Positions 10,476-22,425 of a DNA stretch of 64,000 nt are shown here, one piece after another. Location: contig OY856410.1 in the NCBI GenBank assembly GCA_963693085.1, positions 1,390,537,863 through 1,390,601,862 on the forward strand, read 5' to 3'. The first letter of the stretch is position 1. Every line of letters starts with the position of its first letter. The translations under genes were made by a program, and so were the position numbers. The DNA is from Alisma plantago-aquatica (Eukaryota > Streptophyta > Magnoliopsida > Alismatales > Alismataceae). The notes beneath the pieces were generated by a model, which was not told the origin of the DNA, searched no databases, and worked only from the letters and a program-made list of their open reading frames with translations.

Positions 10476-11720
10476 ATAGAATCTATATGTGTCTTGTTGC
10501 CATCCCCTTCTTCCTCTACCAGCTTGTACTAGAGAACCAGCTTGTGACGTCGGATGGTGTCCTCTGCCAATGTGTTGTTTTTGTTGTTGTGACCCTTACT
10601 GACATTGCCTCGTCTGTTGAGTCACCTCTTCATCCTTCACGGGGCAATAACACTTACTATATCCCACTTGTCCACACTTGAAACATGTTTTTCTCTCGTA
10701 CCATGGCCTAAATGGTCATGTCAAAGACACAAACATTGCACTATGAGCTCCTACAGGCGGACAACTATGACCTCTACCTCTGCTCTATGTCCACTGTGAC
10801 TGAGTCACTAACCTCTATTGAGACTAAGGCGTTGAATATCGAGGCTTACTAGATCCTCCTAAAGATTGTCTTTGGTACTGTACATGCATCTTCTTGGTCT
10901 TTATCTCACACTTCTCTATCACAAACCTCTCCCCTCTTCTTACTGACTCCACAAAGTGGTAGACCTCTCCCTATTTTCAAAGGAAAACACTAGGGTTGTC
11001 AGCTTAGAACTTAGATCCTTCTCGAAGTGATCAATCCTTTCCTTGTCCATTACAACCATATGCGGGCAATACCTTAGAAGCTCCATAAACTTAGCTTCAT
11101 AAGCACTGACTGACATATATCCATGTTGGATATTCTCAAACTGTACAATCTTCTCATCTAAGTAGGTCTCAAGAAAGTACCAACTTACAAACTCCCATCG
11201 GAATTCTTCTTAAGTGATCATGACACCTGACCTTTTCTACTCTTCAATGGTCAACCAGTGACGAACACTCCCTTACAAAAGAAATACAACATGTTTCAAC
11301 TTATCTTCCTCAGGGATGTTAAGGATCCTAAAGGCCTTTTCCAGGTCAGTCAGCTAGATATCAACATCAACTAGATCATATGTACCCACATACTCTAACG
11401 CTCCTACACATCCAAGTCTCTCAAAGGTATTTCCAGAACTTTGGGTTTCAACACCTAGGACAGTTGCCCTAGGTTGGTTTACATGCATTCTATCAACCAT
11501 GTGTCATGGTAGCCATGAACTATACAAACATATCCCTATAAGAAGGATTGTCTACATCAACAGGGTTGACTCGAGGCATCTCAGGCACAACATCAACCCT
11601 TTCTTGCCTTCTTGCACGACCTCCTGGTGCACCAACACCACTTCTCACAATATGTTCTTCATGTTCTCCAGACATATTTTCTTCTTCTTTTGCATAAACA
11701 AAAGTGACCATAAGATATAC
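10476..11720 (-). pseudogene. Gypsy gag, degraded
   Basis: Capsid and nucleocapsid region. An N-terminal open stretch (11711-11520, MVTFVYAKEEENMSGEHEEH) follows the primer site. The central capsid domain is only traceable in mixed frames. Near 10653-10690 the minus strand encodes CFKCGQVGYSKCYCP, a zinc knuckle in which the His is Tyr. Glycine/arginine/glutamine-rich sequence before the protease fits a Del/Tekay-type gag. Many stops are present. Confidence 0.65.
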
Positions 11721-11779
11721 TAGAGGACACTAGAATAGACTCACACCCTATTCATATGTCCATGTAGACTCAGCAAACC

Positions 11780-11797
11780 TATAGCTCTGATGCCAAC
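11780..11797 (-). other. Primer-binding site, reverse gypsy element
   Basis: On the minus strand the sequence reads TTGGCATCAGAGCTATAGG, one base from the TGGTATCAGAGC site for initiator tRNA-Met. It lies a few bases inside the LTR boundary at about 11803, which sets orientation and identifies the adjoining LTR as the 5' LTR. Confidence 0.75.
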
Positions 11798-11802
11798 CAA
11801 AA

Positions 11803-13644
11803 TGTGACACCCTTCTCCACAAAACTCAAGATTACTCAAAACAAAGCATGAAATTATTACTAATCACAATATTACCACAAAATAGGGTAAATTTAGACCA
11901 TTTGCACTTTAGTAAATTAAGAGGAGTATTTCATAAACAAGCCTTCAACTTAGGCCATCTATATTAAGTAAATAACAAAAAGATTATATCTCATGTTCAC
12001 AGACTATCGATCTACATCTATTACATTTTACAACATGTTTATATATGCATGTCATTTATTCACAAATATGGAATAAAGCCAAAATCTTTGTGTCAATATA
12101 CAAAACCACAATGTCTATCCAAAGACCTGAGTATAGGGATGACACTTAGGACTTCTACAAAAAAACAAAAAACTCTAACTAGTAGCATGTCCAGCCTCTG
12201 AAAACTACTATTCACTCTGTTGCTTTGCACCTACACCGCAACCTCGAACTCCTCGTCCACGACCACCTAAAAAGTTGTGGAACCCATAGAGTGAGACAAA
12301 ACGTTCCATTGATAGATATAACTCTTTGCCAATGCCTATTATAAGCATAATTTTATAAAGAGTAGTAAATAAAGCATGTAATATTCCTTTAGCAGTTTAA
12401 GTGGTTAGAACTAGAAATAAAACATTTGATACTATATAAAGGAATATGAAGCACATGTACACATGTTATAAACTAAACTGTACAAGAAATGAGGCATGAG
12501 GTCATCCAATGTGATTCATATTTCACCCTAAACAATTATACTATGCAGAGTTTAACCATTTTATGCCCTAAGAATTTGAGGTGTACTGCTCAAATCCAAC
12601 TAACCGCTGCTAATTCAAAATCAGTACCATACAAGATCAGTGGACGAGTCAGACTCCATGATGATAACCAACACTACTTGTTTAGTTCAAGTCTATAATT
12701 CAATGACATATGCTCATACTGCTAAAGTCAAAGCTACAGTCATGTAGAGACAACAACTCATAGTCAAGGTTGTGGTCCTATAAACCAACTAGTTTGCCTT
12801 AGTACATGGCACAAAACTAGAGAATAAGATCATGTCTTTTATATATTAAACTAATATCACTCTATCAAGATTCACAATTTATGTATACAAGGGAATAATT
12901 CACTTGCACCCCACATATTCAATAATATGCACTCTGAGTTTCTTGTAGCAGTTACTCATTTCACTGTCCAGCTAGACACTGGTGCTAAAGATGGATGTAT
13001 GGTACAAGGAAACTACATGATTAGTGTTTCACTTGATTACACATGCCAATTGGATATCTTTTAGTACAACAATCAAGTTACATTGTATTAACCCTAAACA
13101 AATTCTACAAAATTAAGGTAGGTTGCAACTTTAGAAGATATAAAACGTATTAAGTAATAATTTGTCTCATCATCACAAGGCACTTGTATCAGAATCATTA
13201 CAAGGTCATCAGTAATACATCACTATGGGGTATCAACCCCTCAATTTATGCACAAGGCACTTGCTAGCTCATTAGACCAATTCATATACTCTTGCACATT
13301 CAATATCACATAAAGCCTCAACATTACTCATAATCACCAGATTGTATTTGTATAGGCTCACCATAGCATTCACTTAGCTATGTCATTCATCACACTTGTA
13401 AGTTAGTGTTACACAAGCATGAGAGAGAAAACACTTATCATAAAATAACAATCTTCAAATATAGTAATTGCACTTATCATGTTATCATCAGATTAGGGTT
13501 ACATTTTATATGTACCTGACTAGGGTATAATAACACCACTCAACCTCTAAACCTTAATTCCATCACCTCCCACATTATTGGAGATTTCTATAGTTAAATA
13601 TTATAGTTAATGATTAATCATTCAAAGTTAAATCATTTTACATA
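11803..13644 (-). repeat. Gypsy 5' LTR, end-proximal part
   Basis: The plus strand starts TGTGACACCC, the reverse complement of GGGTGTCACA; the complete solo LTR ends in the same way (55353). No coding content is recognised. The LTR is interrupted at 13645 by a reverse-strand LINE and appears to resume at 18587. Confidence 0.6.
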
Positions 13645-13799
13645 GATTTTTTTGTTGAGAATAGTGTGCCTCTTTCCATTAAACCAAAATTGAAGTTCTA
13701 GTGATTACAGAGTGCTACCACAGGGAAAAAAACAAGAAACTAAAGATAAAAAAAACTAAAAGTTGTACAAAGAAAAGTGTAGAGTAAACTATCTATACA

Positions 13800-14790
13800 T
13801 AATATGAATATCACTACTGCATCTACTCAAAACAGCACAAGCCTCCCTTTCAAAACCTTCAAACAATTTGCCATTTCTCTAGCCCCAGATATTATAAGCC
13901 ACCATTGCAGCTGCAACTTTATCCTCCTTCTTCATCTTCAGTGGATCATCCAAAGAGTACAATCTGGAGCCATACTTCTCGCTGAACCTTTCCCAGATGT
14001 CATTAGCATAAGAAAAATGGAAAAAAAATCCATGTTCTCGATGCATTGTCTACACAGAATATAACTGGAAGCAAGAATATAACCAATCCTTTGTAGGTAA
14101 TCCACTGTGGGTAACTTATTAAGAAAGGCTTTCCACAAGACACACGAATATCTCCCAAGGATATCTCCTTTCCAAATGTAATTACCCCAATTAGTTTAGG
14201 ATACTTTCTCCTCAAAATATCCCAACCATCTCTTAGATTGGAGCTAGTACCACCATTATATTGAATTGAGTCAGGAGCATTACTAGGTTTAAAACAGCTC
14301 TCAAGGAAAACCTACACCTCTTCAAACCCCCTAAAGCTCGGATACTGCCACCTACTATCCTAAATACAAAGGCTCAATTTACACTTAGTTCCTTTACCCA
14401 GTCTGAAGAGCAGCTAAGGATTAACCTTCTCAATAAGACAATGTTTATCAGTCATCGCCAAAGTAGGAATCAACATTATCACATAAAGACTTCCTGTGAC
14501 TAAGAAGTTTATTCCATAGCCATGAAGCTTTACTATTTTTCATGCAAGACCAAATTGAGTCTTATTTTATGTACTTCTCATGTAACCAATTTACACAAAT
14601 GGATTCTTTGTCACTAGCAATGTCCCACAGATTTTTGAGCATACCAGCTTTACACAAATCTTCAACCTTCACCACATCCAGGCAACCTTCCTCCTTAGTT
14701 TTGCAGATGTTTTCCCAAGACACAGTATGAAGGTGTCTCTTATTAAATGAGTAATTCCAAATAAAATCCCTCATTAACTTTTATATGGAG
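13800..14790 (-). pseudogene. LINE ORF2 C-terminal (thumb, zf-RVT)
   Basis: The open piece 14774-14562 carries the NKRHLHTVSWENICKTKEEG block that follows the RT palm in plant LINEs. Further on, 14138-13938 reads KLPTVDYLQRIGYI and ILCRQC, which fit the zf-RVT domain (LPT..L..R, CxxC) with later residues lost. Frames change and stops are present. No RNase H domain was recognised before the T-run. Confidence 0.65.
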
Positions 14791-16480
14791 GCAACCACTA
14801 AACTAGGAAGGCGAAAGGCCGATGACCAAAAGATATGATAGCTAGAGAGAGTAGAAGTAACCAATTCAACCCAGCCAGCAAAGGATAAAAGTCTCCCTTT
14901 CCGAGAATCAAGCTTCATCTGAATCATATTAGTAATGGGGGCACACATGTTCTTTGTCAATCTTCTAGTAAAAAAAGGAACACCTTAGTAGAGAGTAGGC
15001 TTGAATATTCAGGATCCCTTGAATGTTGCTCACATTGGTATTCTTACTAACAAACAACTGACTTTTGATCGTATTCAATTTCAAACTGGAAACCCTACAG
15101 AAGTCCAGAAGAATGAAGTTCATTTCTTTTGCATTGGCCTCATTTGCATTAGAGAAAAGAAGAAGGTCATCAAAAAACACTTTATGCGAGATACTCATAT
15201 TGATAGAGGCTTGAATAGGAAGCAAACTTCTTTTCTTCACATAGGCATTGATAATAGATGATAGTCCCTGCATCACAATAATAGAAAGGTATGGGCACAA
15301 TGGGTCCCCTTGCTTCACACCATTTGAAGCATAAATGGTTTGTGAAGGGGAACCATTAACCAGAACATGAAAGGAGGATGATTCAAAGCACACTTCAATC
15401 CATCAAATCCAACATATTGAAAAGCCCATCATCTCCATCAAGAATAGAATATAATCACACCTTACAATATCATAATCCTTGGATAAGTTAGCCTTTACAC
15501 ACATCTTCGCATGACCAGAGTCATAGAAACTAAGGATATCATTAGCAAGAAAAATAGCATTACCTATAGTCCTCCCTTTGTAAATGCAATTTGATTCAAA
15601 TCAATGATAGACGGAAGAATATCCTACAACCTATTAGCTAAATTTTTTTTAATCACTTTGTAAATCAAATCACAAAGAGATATTGGCCTGAAATCACTCA
15701 AGTTATCATCTCCTGGCTACTTGGGAATCAAAGTTATAAACATATCATTACACTCCTTCAATATCTTACCAGAAATAAAGAAGCTAAGAATAGCTTTGGT
15801 GACTTCCTCACCTATAACATCCCAGTTGGCTCTAAAAAATGCAACATTTCACCATCTGGTCCTGTAGCCTTATTAATATTTATATTTTTAAACACTGATT
15901 CCACTTCTTCTTTAGTGACCCATTTAGAAAGCTATCTTTGGTTCTCTATAGATAGACCAAGCACAACCCACTCCTTATCCCACTCAATCCTATCACTAGG
16001 GGAGGAATTAAACAAACTAGAAAAATGGTTCACAATCTTAGAGTTAATTGTCTCTGAATCATAAAAGACCCCAGAATAATCTCTCAAAGAATAGATATTA
16101 TTTCTAAATCTTCATGTTTTCAAGTAAGCATAAAAGAACCTAGAGTTTCTATCCCCAAGATTAAACCACTGGTACCTGGACTTCTGCCTTAAGAAACTCT
16201 CCTCCTCCTCTAAATATTTGATTGCTTTACTTCTAATACTCGACAAATATTGTTGTTTATTAGTTTCATTAGGGTTGATATCTGCATCTATATGAGACAA
16301 CAAACCTTCAGCTTCCAATTCTCTAGCATTGGATAAAAAGTTGCCCACTTTATTTATGTTTCATGTTCATAGAGCTTCTTTGACAACTTGAAGTCTTCTA
16401 TATACTCTATACATTGGAGCATGTTCAAACTTATAATTGTTCCAAGCTTCCTTCACCACCTCACTATAGCCCAGTTAATG
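14790..16480 (-). pseudogene. LINE ORF2 reverse transcriptase
   Basis: RT that copies the LINE RNA at the nicked site. Minus-strand order: linker with SRYQWFNLGDRNSRFFYA (16348-16112, same frame as the endonuclease), NKATGPDG near 15880, then FRPISLCDLIYK near 15680. NGVKQGDPLCPYL and the catalytic HKVFFDDLLLF follow within 15393-14965. The two catalytic Asp residues remain, but the usual Phe/Tyr-Ala-Asp-Asp reads Phe-Phe-Asp-Asp. At least one frameshift separates the linker from the palm. Confidence 0.85.
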
Positions 16481-17215
16481 AATCTAGGCATTAATGAAGC
16501 AAAAAGGAGTTGAATTTAACTTTTTACTTGATAATCTTAAGTGAAGTAGTCTATGATCACTGACTAGGACATAAACTACCTCCCCCCAACAATGTGGGAA
16601 CTTGCTCATCAAGTCAAACAGTCTATCAATTTTAGAATAAGTGTGAACTCCTTTATTTCTATTACTATCCCACGTGAAAAAGGGGCCTTTTGTAATGATT
16701 TTAATCAAATCGAACTTCTTCCTATTATTATCCCACATTAAAGTCTCTCATACTTCTACTGGAGGGGGATGCTTCCCCATTTTATTATTGTGTAGTCTTA
16801 CTATGTTAAAGTCTTCAAGAATGCACCAGGCTCTCCTACAAAGACCTACAACATTCACAAGAGAGTCCCAGAGAAGAACCCTTTCAACATAACAATGGGA
16901 AGCATATACTTCTGTCATCACAAGATTGGAATCCCCTTTCCTAATGTTGCAATGAATCATATGCTCATTCTTACATACCTCCTCCACCACAAGGTTAGTA
17001 TCCCACCACATAACAAGAATTACGGTATAGGTATATAACTTCGAGTTCAAAATGAATTTATCACCAGGCCAAACAGAACTAACAAAGTATGCCACACAAC
17101 CTATATTAACTCTCGACTCCAAAATAACACAAATATCATCCTTACTCTCATCAATCACTTCTGAGATGTAAGATATTTTGTTAGAGCTACCTCTCACATT
17201 TTAAGAGATTATAGA
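16480..17215 (-). pseudogene. LINE ORF2 endonuclease (EEP) domain
   Basis: Apurinic-type endonuclease that nicks the target DNA. The minus strand begins near 17215 with NVRGSSNK, matching the usual WNVRGLN start; the preceding Trp codon reads as a stop. ILESRV carries the catalytic Glu, EDFN stands for the usual GDFN, and VSDHRLL holds the SDH motif near the end. Two open pieces (17197-16748 and 16738-16484) are in the same frame with only stops between them. Confidence 0.85.
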
Positions 17216-18558
17216 GGGCACTTCAACCATTGGGGAGTGTAGTTTCAATATCTAGCCCTCCACCCTCATGGATAATATCTTCTTCATTCTCAAAATAAGC
17301 AAGTGGTGAGAACTTGTTTAGAGAAGTTTGTATATTAAACACCAGAGATATAGTCTTAGTTTGAATCTTTGGGGGGGGATTTGTTCCTTCTTCCTTGAAC
17401 CTACCAAACTAGAGATTGGGATGGAGTCACCACAACATTAACTACAATCTTCTTGGAGATAACTTTACTAGTACTATTCAAAACACCAGAGATGGAGTCT
17501 GTCATTTCAATATAAACTTCCTCATCATTAATAATAGTCCCTCCAGTATTCATAACATCCATAGCATCACTAAAGACTTCTAGTTCTTCTTATCGTCCAG
17601 GACCAACACTCTTCAGAACCTAAGATTTCCTCAAGTGGGGTTTGTCAATCAATCTAGTCCTCTTCTGGATGTTATCCTGGTCCACCCCACATAAGGATGG
17701 TTCATGACCAAAATTGCCACACTTCAGACAATGTGATGGCTCCCATTCATATTCAAAGGTGATAGTATCTATCTGACAATCATCACACTAAATTTGCAAC
17801 TCTTTCAGAAAGTTGAAGTCTAATGGAATCAAGACTTGAAGTCTCGCATGCTCCAACCCACAATACTACATAGTCAACATGTTTGACTTAATAGGATTTT
17901 CCAAGAATGATCCGATTTGATTAAACAGTTCTTCCTCCCATAGTTCGATAGGGAGATTGTGAATCGTTAACCAGACTGGTATCTCTGTCAACTTCAATTT
18001 CTCCATAGGCTCCCCTCTTTCCCATTTCTTCAGGATCAATGGTTTACCAGCAATGAACCATGGACCTCCATCCAACATCGTGGTCATATCTTCATCAGTA
18101 GAGAACATTACTATAAAATAGCCATTTCCTCTTGATCTGACTTCAATGGAGCCTTTCACCTTCCAAATCATGGTGAGATGTTTCACAAGAGTTGGCCAAT
18201 GCGGCTTCAGACCTACCACATAGCTTGTCACCGTTCTACTCCAGCAAGCTAGATTCCTTTCTATAAAGCTTTTTGTGTAGATTAGCTTTCCACCAAACAG
18301 CTCAATCTCCATCTTCTTTAGATTAACTAGATTATCAGTGCTTTCCTATTTGAATAAGTCCGACCAACCCTTCACTTTTTCCGCAACATAGATGGTCGTT
18401 GGGGCATGATTCTTCACTCTACTTTGCTTTTCCAATTTCTCCCCTTCTGGATATGCATTTGCTTCTTCTTCCGATGGCCCACTCTTTCTGGAAGACACCC
18501 TAGTAGCACTCCTAGTAGTAGTCCCCGAAATCACCTCAAGCACTGCCACAACAAACAA
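17215..18558 (-). pseudogene. LINE ORF1: DUF4283 and zinc knuckle
   Basis: RNA-binding ORF1 protein of plant L1 elements. The first ATG at 18558 opens a frame rich in Ser, Glu and Lys and leading to WSDLF. DUF4283 follows (18312-17866), with the conserved pattern PVWLTIHNLPIELWEE and GPWFIAGKPL. CLKCGNFGHEPSLC at 17730-17689 is an intact CX2CX4HX4C knuckle. All these parts lie in one frame. It is broken by in-frame stops, several of them TAG (18346-18348, 17866-17868, and one just upstream of the knuckle), and later TAG and TAA. The frame is otherwise kept over about 1 kb. Not translatable as it stands. Confidence 0.8.
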
Positions 18559-18586
18559 TGCCGAGCAGAATTTATCATCTTATATA

Positions 18587-20790
18587 TATTACTACACTAT
18601 GTATTGACCATATACTTATATATGAGTATAGTTGTAATCACCCTTCACCATACATGTGTTACGACCACTCCTTACTAGGTGTAGCAACCTAGATACATTC
18701 AATGTTCCACGAATGCAACACATTGTTTTGACCCTATATATATTAAGGTTTTTCGACCTCCACCAAACCTAGGTGTGTCAGATGCTACTAGAACATAGTT
18801 CTAACCCAAGAAGACATAGTGTTTCGACCTCAAGAACATAGTGTTACAACCTCAACCTACCATAGGTGTTTTGACCTCCTCTAGGGAATGTATTAACCAC
18901 AATGGTTTTGACGAGATCATGACTTGTTTCGACCCTATACATAAGAGTATCAACCAAAACACATCCATGTGGTCATTAAGTGTTTTGACCCATGTTTATA
19001 TATCGTTGCAAACACACTTCACCCTAGGTGTAAAGACCTCATGCAAAATACTGTTACGACCCTCATGAGGTCTTGACCGCTACCATCATGGTCGTAACAA
19101 CTGGAAAAAATTCTAGGAACACCAAACATCAACCTAAGAGTAAAGACTCTACACAAGGGTGTTCTTCAAACCCTAGAACAAGATCATAGAAGATCATCTT
19201 GAAGATCATGATTAAGGGTATAGAATTATGTTTACTATGCATTTAACTATCATCAAAACCCTCATGTATACTAGATAAATGGATCAGAATCAAAGTGAAA
19301 AAGTTCCATAAACAAATAATGAGAGATCAACATCTAGTTCTCAACTATCTCAAAATCAAGTACCATGATTTTAGGGTTCATGAGAAGTGTAAATCATTTT
19401 TGAGATACTACATGGTTCAATCTTAACCATCATAACTTTCTCTATGAAAAGAACATATTTTATGATCTAGAACAAAAACATACAAACAACATATGATCAT
19501 ATTTAGATTGCACATAATAGATGAGGAAGAAGTTATATAACCCGCTTATTATGGATGATCCAAGCCTCCAAGTTCTCAATCTCCAAGAAAGAAAAATAAA
19601 CCCGAACTTGATTCAATTCTACGAACACATGGTCACCTTCAAAATAGAAAGACATGCCATGGTTAAGGAGGGCTCGGGGAAAGAAGAATGCAAACTCTAA
19701 ATCAAACCAAGGAAGAAGATGAAGAAAACTCATGTTAAAACATGATCTTCGACCCATGTGAAGAAAAGATCCCCAAGAAAAGTCACCAAGGATCACCCAC
19801 ATATCACATGGTCAAGAAGGAGAAAGAAGTAGATGAAGAAGAGAGGGAAATGTGATCAAGAATTCAAATCTCTTACCAAAAGAAGAAAATATCCAAGAAA
19901 TCACCACTAAGGAGTTGATCTAGCACTAGATCTTCAACATGCAAGGTGGATTGTCCACTCAAGCTTCAAGATTTTTCCTTCCATGATCCATTAGCTCAAA
20001 GGTTGGTCACACACTAGGAGGAAGAATATGGAGTTGAAAAAGTCTCATACAAAGGGAAGAAAAGGGGATATATACCCTAAGGAAGAGAGAGAAATAGATT
20101 ATGAGGTGTTACTATATGAAATCATATAAGAACACATGCCCTTCAAGAAACTAATATTATCTTCATTCACATGGAAAAACATGAAAATTCTATGTTTATC
20201 TAGAAAGTGTAGCAACCTCCATGTCGCTACCACCACATCATGGTCGCAACACTTCATGCATACCTTGTTTCGACCCAAAACCCTAATTCTTCATGCAAGG
20301 TCAAAACACTAAAGGGTAAAGATGTGTTTTGAACTCTAGGTTGTTTTGCTTGAAAAAACAATACTTAGAGCAGGTGTTGAGGTTTCTACCCTCACACAAG
20401 AAGGAGGTAGTGGTTGCAACACTCAAACCCTAGCTATGTCACCACTTCCACTTAGCAAACCCTATAACACCATGAATTGTTCCATCACCAAACATCATTC
20501 AAGAAAGGCACCCCATGTCACCATCTTCTCTCTCATGGTGCCAAAATACAAGGAGCATTTTCTATATATGACATTTTTCAATTTAACCCTCACTTATGGG
20601 TAATCACAAACTAGTCCAAAATAAGCACTTATATAGCAAGGATGGTTCAAACATCCATGAAATTGGACCAGATCAAAACCATAGACCTATCACATGATGT
20701 TAAAGCATTCCACAGTATCAAATTAAGGTTTAAACATATCTTATGAAAATAAAACATGTTTAAGCATAAGGCTAGGTCAGGAGTCTCACA
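18587..20790 (-). repeat. Gypsy 5' LTR, start-proximal part
   Basis: The right edge on the plus strand is GGTCAGGAGTCTCACA, so the minus-strand LTR starts TGTGAGACTCCTGACC, similar to the LTR starts at 2324 (minus) and 50703 (plus). The minus strand has GGGTATATATCCCC about 720 bp in (20064-20078), a TATA-like box. The part with repeated TGTTTCGACC phrases (about 18690-19100 and 20200-20460) is listed separately. No coding sequence is recognised. Confidence 0.6.
18690..20460. repeat. Iterated TGTTTCGACC-type phrases
   Basis: Repeated short phrases occur at irregular spacing: GTGTTTCGACCTC, GTGTTACAACCTC, GTGTTTTGACCTCC, TTGTTTCGACCC, CTGTTACGACCCTC and, in the other direction, GGTCGTAACA. 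They are densest at 18690-19100, with a second cluster at 20200-20460. The units resemble one another at about 10 bases and are not tandem. They lie in the LTR of the reverse gypsy element, like the other phrase zones. Confidence 0.65.
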
Positions 20791-21001
20791 CTCAGGCTTG
20801 GGGATTTTCAGAATCGTCTTTCGCCTTCTTTTTACACAATAAAATATTTGTGTAATTTATTATTAATTTAATAATTTATTCTTTACGAAACATATTTCTT
20901 AAGTAGTTGAAAATTGAATGTCTCACGATTTTCTATTACATGTATAAGAGAGATTGCGTGAAAATGTCTTATTGGTAATAGGACGTGGGAGTGAGAGGGG
21001 G

Positions 21002-21010
21002 CTATAAATA
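21002..21010 (+). promoter_or_regulatory. Copia LTR TATA box
   Basis: GGGGGCTATAAATAAGTC is a standard TATAAATA box about 190 bp before the inferred LTR end (CTGTCA, about 21188) and the PBS. Confidence 0.55.
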
Positions 21011-21193
21011 AGTCTCTGGTCAATAGGATTAAACACTTTTTCAATACACCAACCACCAATCATTTGTGTGTGTGAAACCCAAACTCAGATTCTCCCTTCT
21101 ATCATCGTCCCTCTTGAAATACCTCTTTGAGAGTTTCCTCATGTGTGAAGCGAGTTTGTTCTTCTTATCTTAGAGACATGTTCTGTCAAGTGG

Positions 21194-21206
21194 TGGTATC
21201 AGTGAT
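21194..21206 (+). other. Primer-binding site, second copia
   Basis: TGGTATCAGTGAT matches the initiator-tRNA-Met site TGGTATCAGAGC over its first nine bases. It lies just after a CA terminus and before gag, which supports the copia assignment and plus orientation. Confidence 0.55.
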
Positions 21207-21550
21207 CTCTATGTCGCGCTTGTTGTGCATGTTGATCGTCATCAAGTGCGAGTAAGATGACTACCTGCTATAGTATTGTAATCCGGTTAGGCTGAAGAAC
21301 AACTCTCATCTTTGAGGATTACAAGCCTGTAATTTCTTCAAGTAAAATCTTTAGTTTCTCTATGGATGATCTGGTCTAAGTTTCTTATTCTGTTTTACTT
21401 CTATTCTCATGCTATGTTTATTCTATGTATATCTTATCTAGATCTGACAGGTAATTGTTAACCTAATTGCAACTGTTGTTTCCATATATAACAACCCAAA
21501 AGTTTATAACCAACTATCTTAAAGAAATCAACATACTCTCGTAGTTAACA

Positions 21551-22330
21551 ATGGTCGACAATGATTTTGTCACTAAAACTGACATGTCTAACATGCCTAA
21601 AACATTACTGGTCTTAATTTTGCCTGTTGGCAAAGTAGGGTGCAATTTGGCTAAATATGGTGGGTTTTGAACAGTTCTTAGAAGAGGGTGAGCCCAAACT
21701 AGATGAAATTGTCCCTAATAATGCTAAATTTATTGCAAATTGGGAGAAAGTTGTTAAGACATGCCAAGAGTTAATCTTTTTTGCAACAAATAACAGACTA
21801 TGTGATTCATTCTCTAAGTCACTTTTTACTACTTCCAAGATTTTTTTAGGGGGACATTAGAAAAAAATATAATACAAAAAAATCAAGGTCTTGAAAAGTA
21901 TTGTGTTTCAAATTTTTTACAAGATGGTTGAAGGTAAAGCAATTTCTGATATAATTCATGACTTTCAACTTTTATGCCACAAGCTCTTAGATGCAAGCAT
22001 GGCACGGTTTGATAAGTTTGTTGATATGTCCATAATAGAAAATTTTCCTTAATCTTGAGAGTCGTTTGGCATGACTATAAGCACCACAAAGGAGACTTGT
22101 CAAAGAACAATCTTCAGAGGGACATTAACATTCAAGAAGAGAACTTGAAAGTGAAGAATGTTATGTTACCTACCGATGTAAACCCTACTATCAATTTTAC
22201 TACTACTAAGATTAAGAATAAGAAATCAAAAAATTCACTTAAAACCTAAGGCTAATATCTAGAATAGTTGTGGACATGTTGGCCATTGCAATAAGGATTG
22301 TCCTTCAAAGAGTCATAGAAAGTTGTCACG
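21551..22330 (+). pseudogene. Copia gag, frameshifted
   Basis: Starts at ATG 21551 with an ordinary copia gag leader, then breaks at a stop after about 35 codons. Later pieces in other frames are MVEGKAISDIIHDFQLL near 21925, ESFGMT/WHDYKHHKGDLSKNN at about 22055-22249, and CGHVGHCNKDCPSK near 22268. The last piece keeps the Cys-His-Cys end of the zinc knuckle but lacks its first Cys. The order and spacing fit UBN2-type gag. Non-functional. Confidence 0.7.
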
Positions 22331-22425
22331 TCTACAACTTCAGAGATTATAGTCATTGTGATGAAAGATGGGTATGCGTCTATAAAACCTAAATTTTTTT
22401 CAATAAGGATTGTCCTTCTAAGAGA
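22291..22425 (+). repeat. Duplicated zinc-knuckle segment
   Basis: CAATAAGGATTGTCCTTC occurs at about 22291 and again at about 22401, each followed by an AAGAG-like tail (NKDCPSK in translation). The second copy lies directly against the Athila-like LTR. It may be a second Cys-His box, a local duplication, or a trace of the insertion junction. Confidence 0.6.

Larger units (their letters stand above)
13645..18574 (-). mobile_element. Nearly full-length L1-type LINE, reverse strand
   Basis: About 4.9 kb on the minus strand: ORF1 (DUF4283 plus zinc knuckle), ORF2 endonuclease, reverse transcriptase and zf-RVT-like end, with a short A-tail (T-run at about 13647-13653). TCATTTTACATA (13633-13644) and TCATCTTATATA (18575-18586) flank it and agree at 10 of 12 positions, a plausible aged target-site duplication. 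The LINE landed in the LTR of the reverse gypsy element. Confidence 0.8.
10111..20790 (-). mobile_element. Partial Del/Tekay-like gypsy element, reverse strand
   Basis: Reading leftwards from 20790 there is a long LTR (interrupted by a LINE), a tRNA-iMet primer site, gag and the start of pol. The sequence stops inside the protease, at the copia LTR. RT, RNase H, integrase and the second LTR are absent, apparently removed together with the left side of the copia element. Without the LINE the LTR is about 4 kb, comparable to the 4.65-kb solo LTR at 50703. Confidence 0.7.
20791..22422 (+). mobile_element. Remnant of a second copia element (LTR, PBS, gag)
   Basis: Contains an LTR-like leader with TATA box, a primer-binding site and a degraded gag. 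Pol and a 3' LTR are absent: the sequence passes into the Athila-like LTR at about 22423. The left edge is set by the end of the reverse gypsy LTR (20790); the true LTR start is uncertain. Confidence 0.6.
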
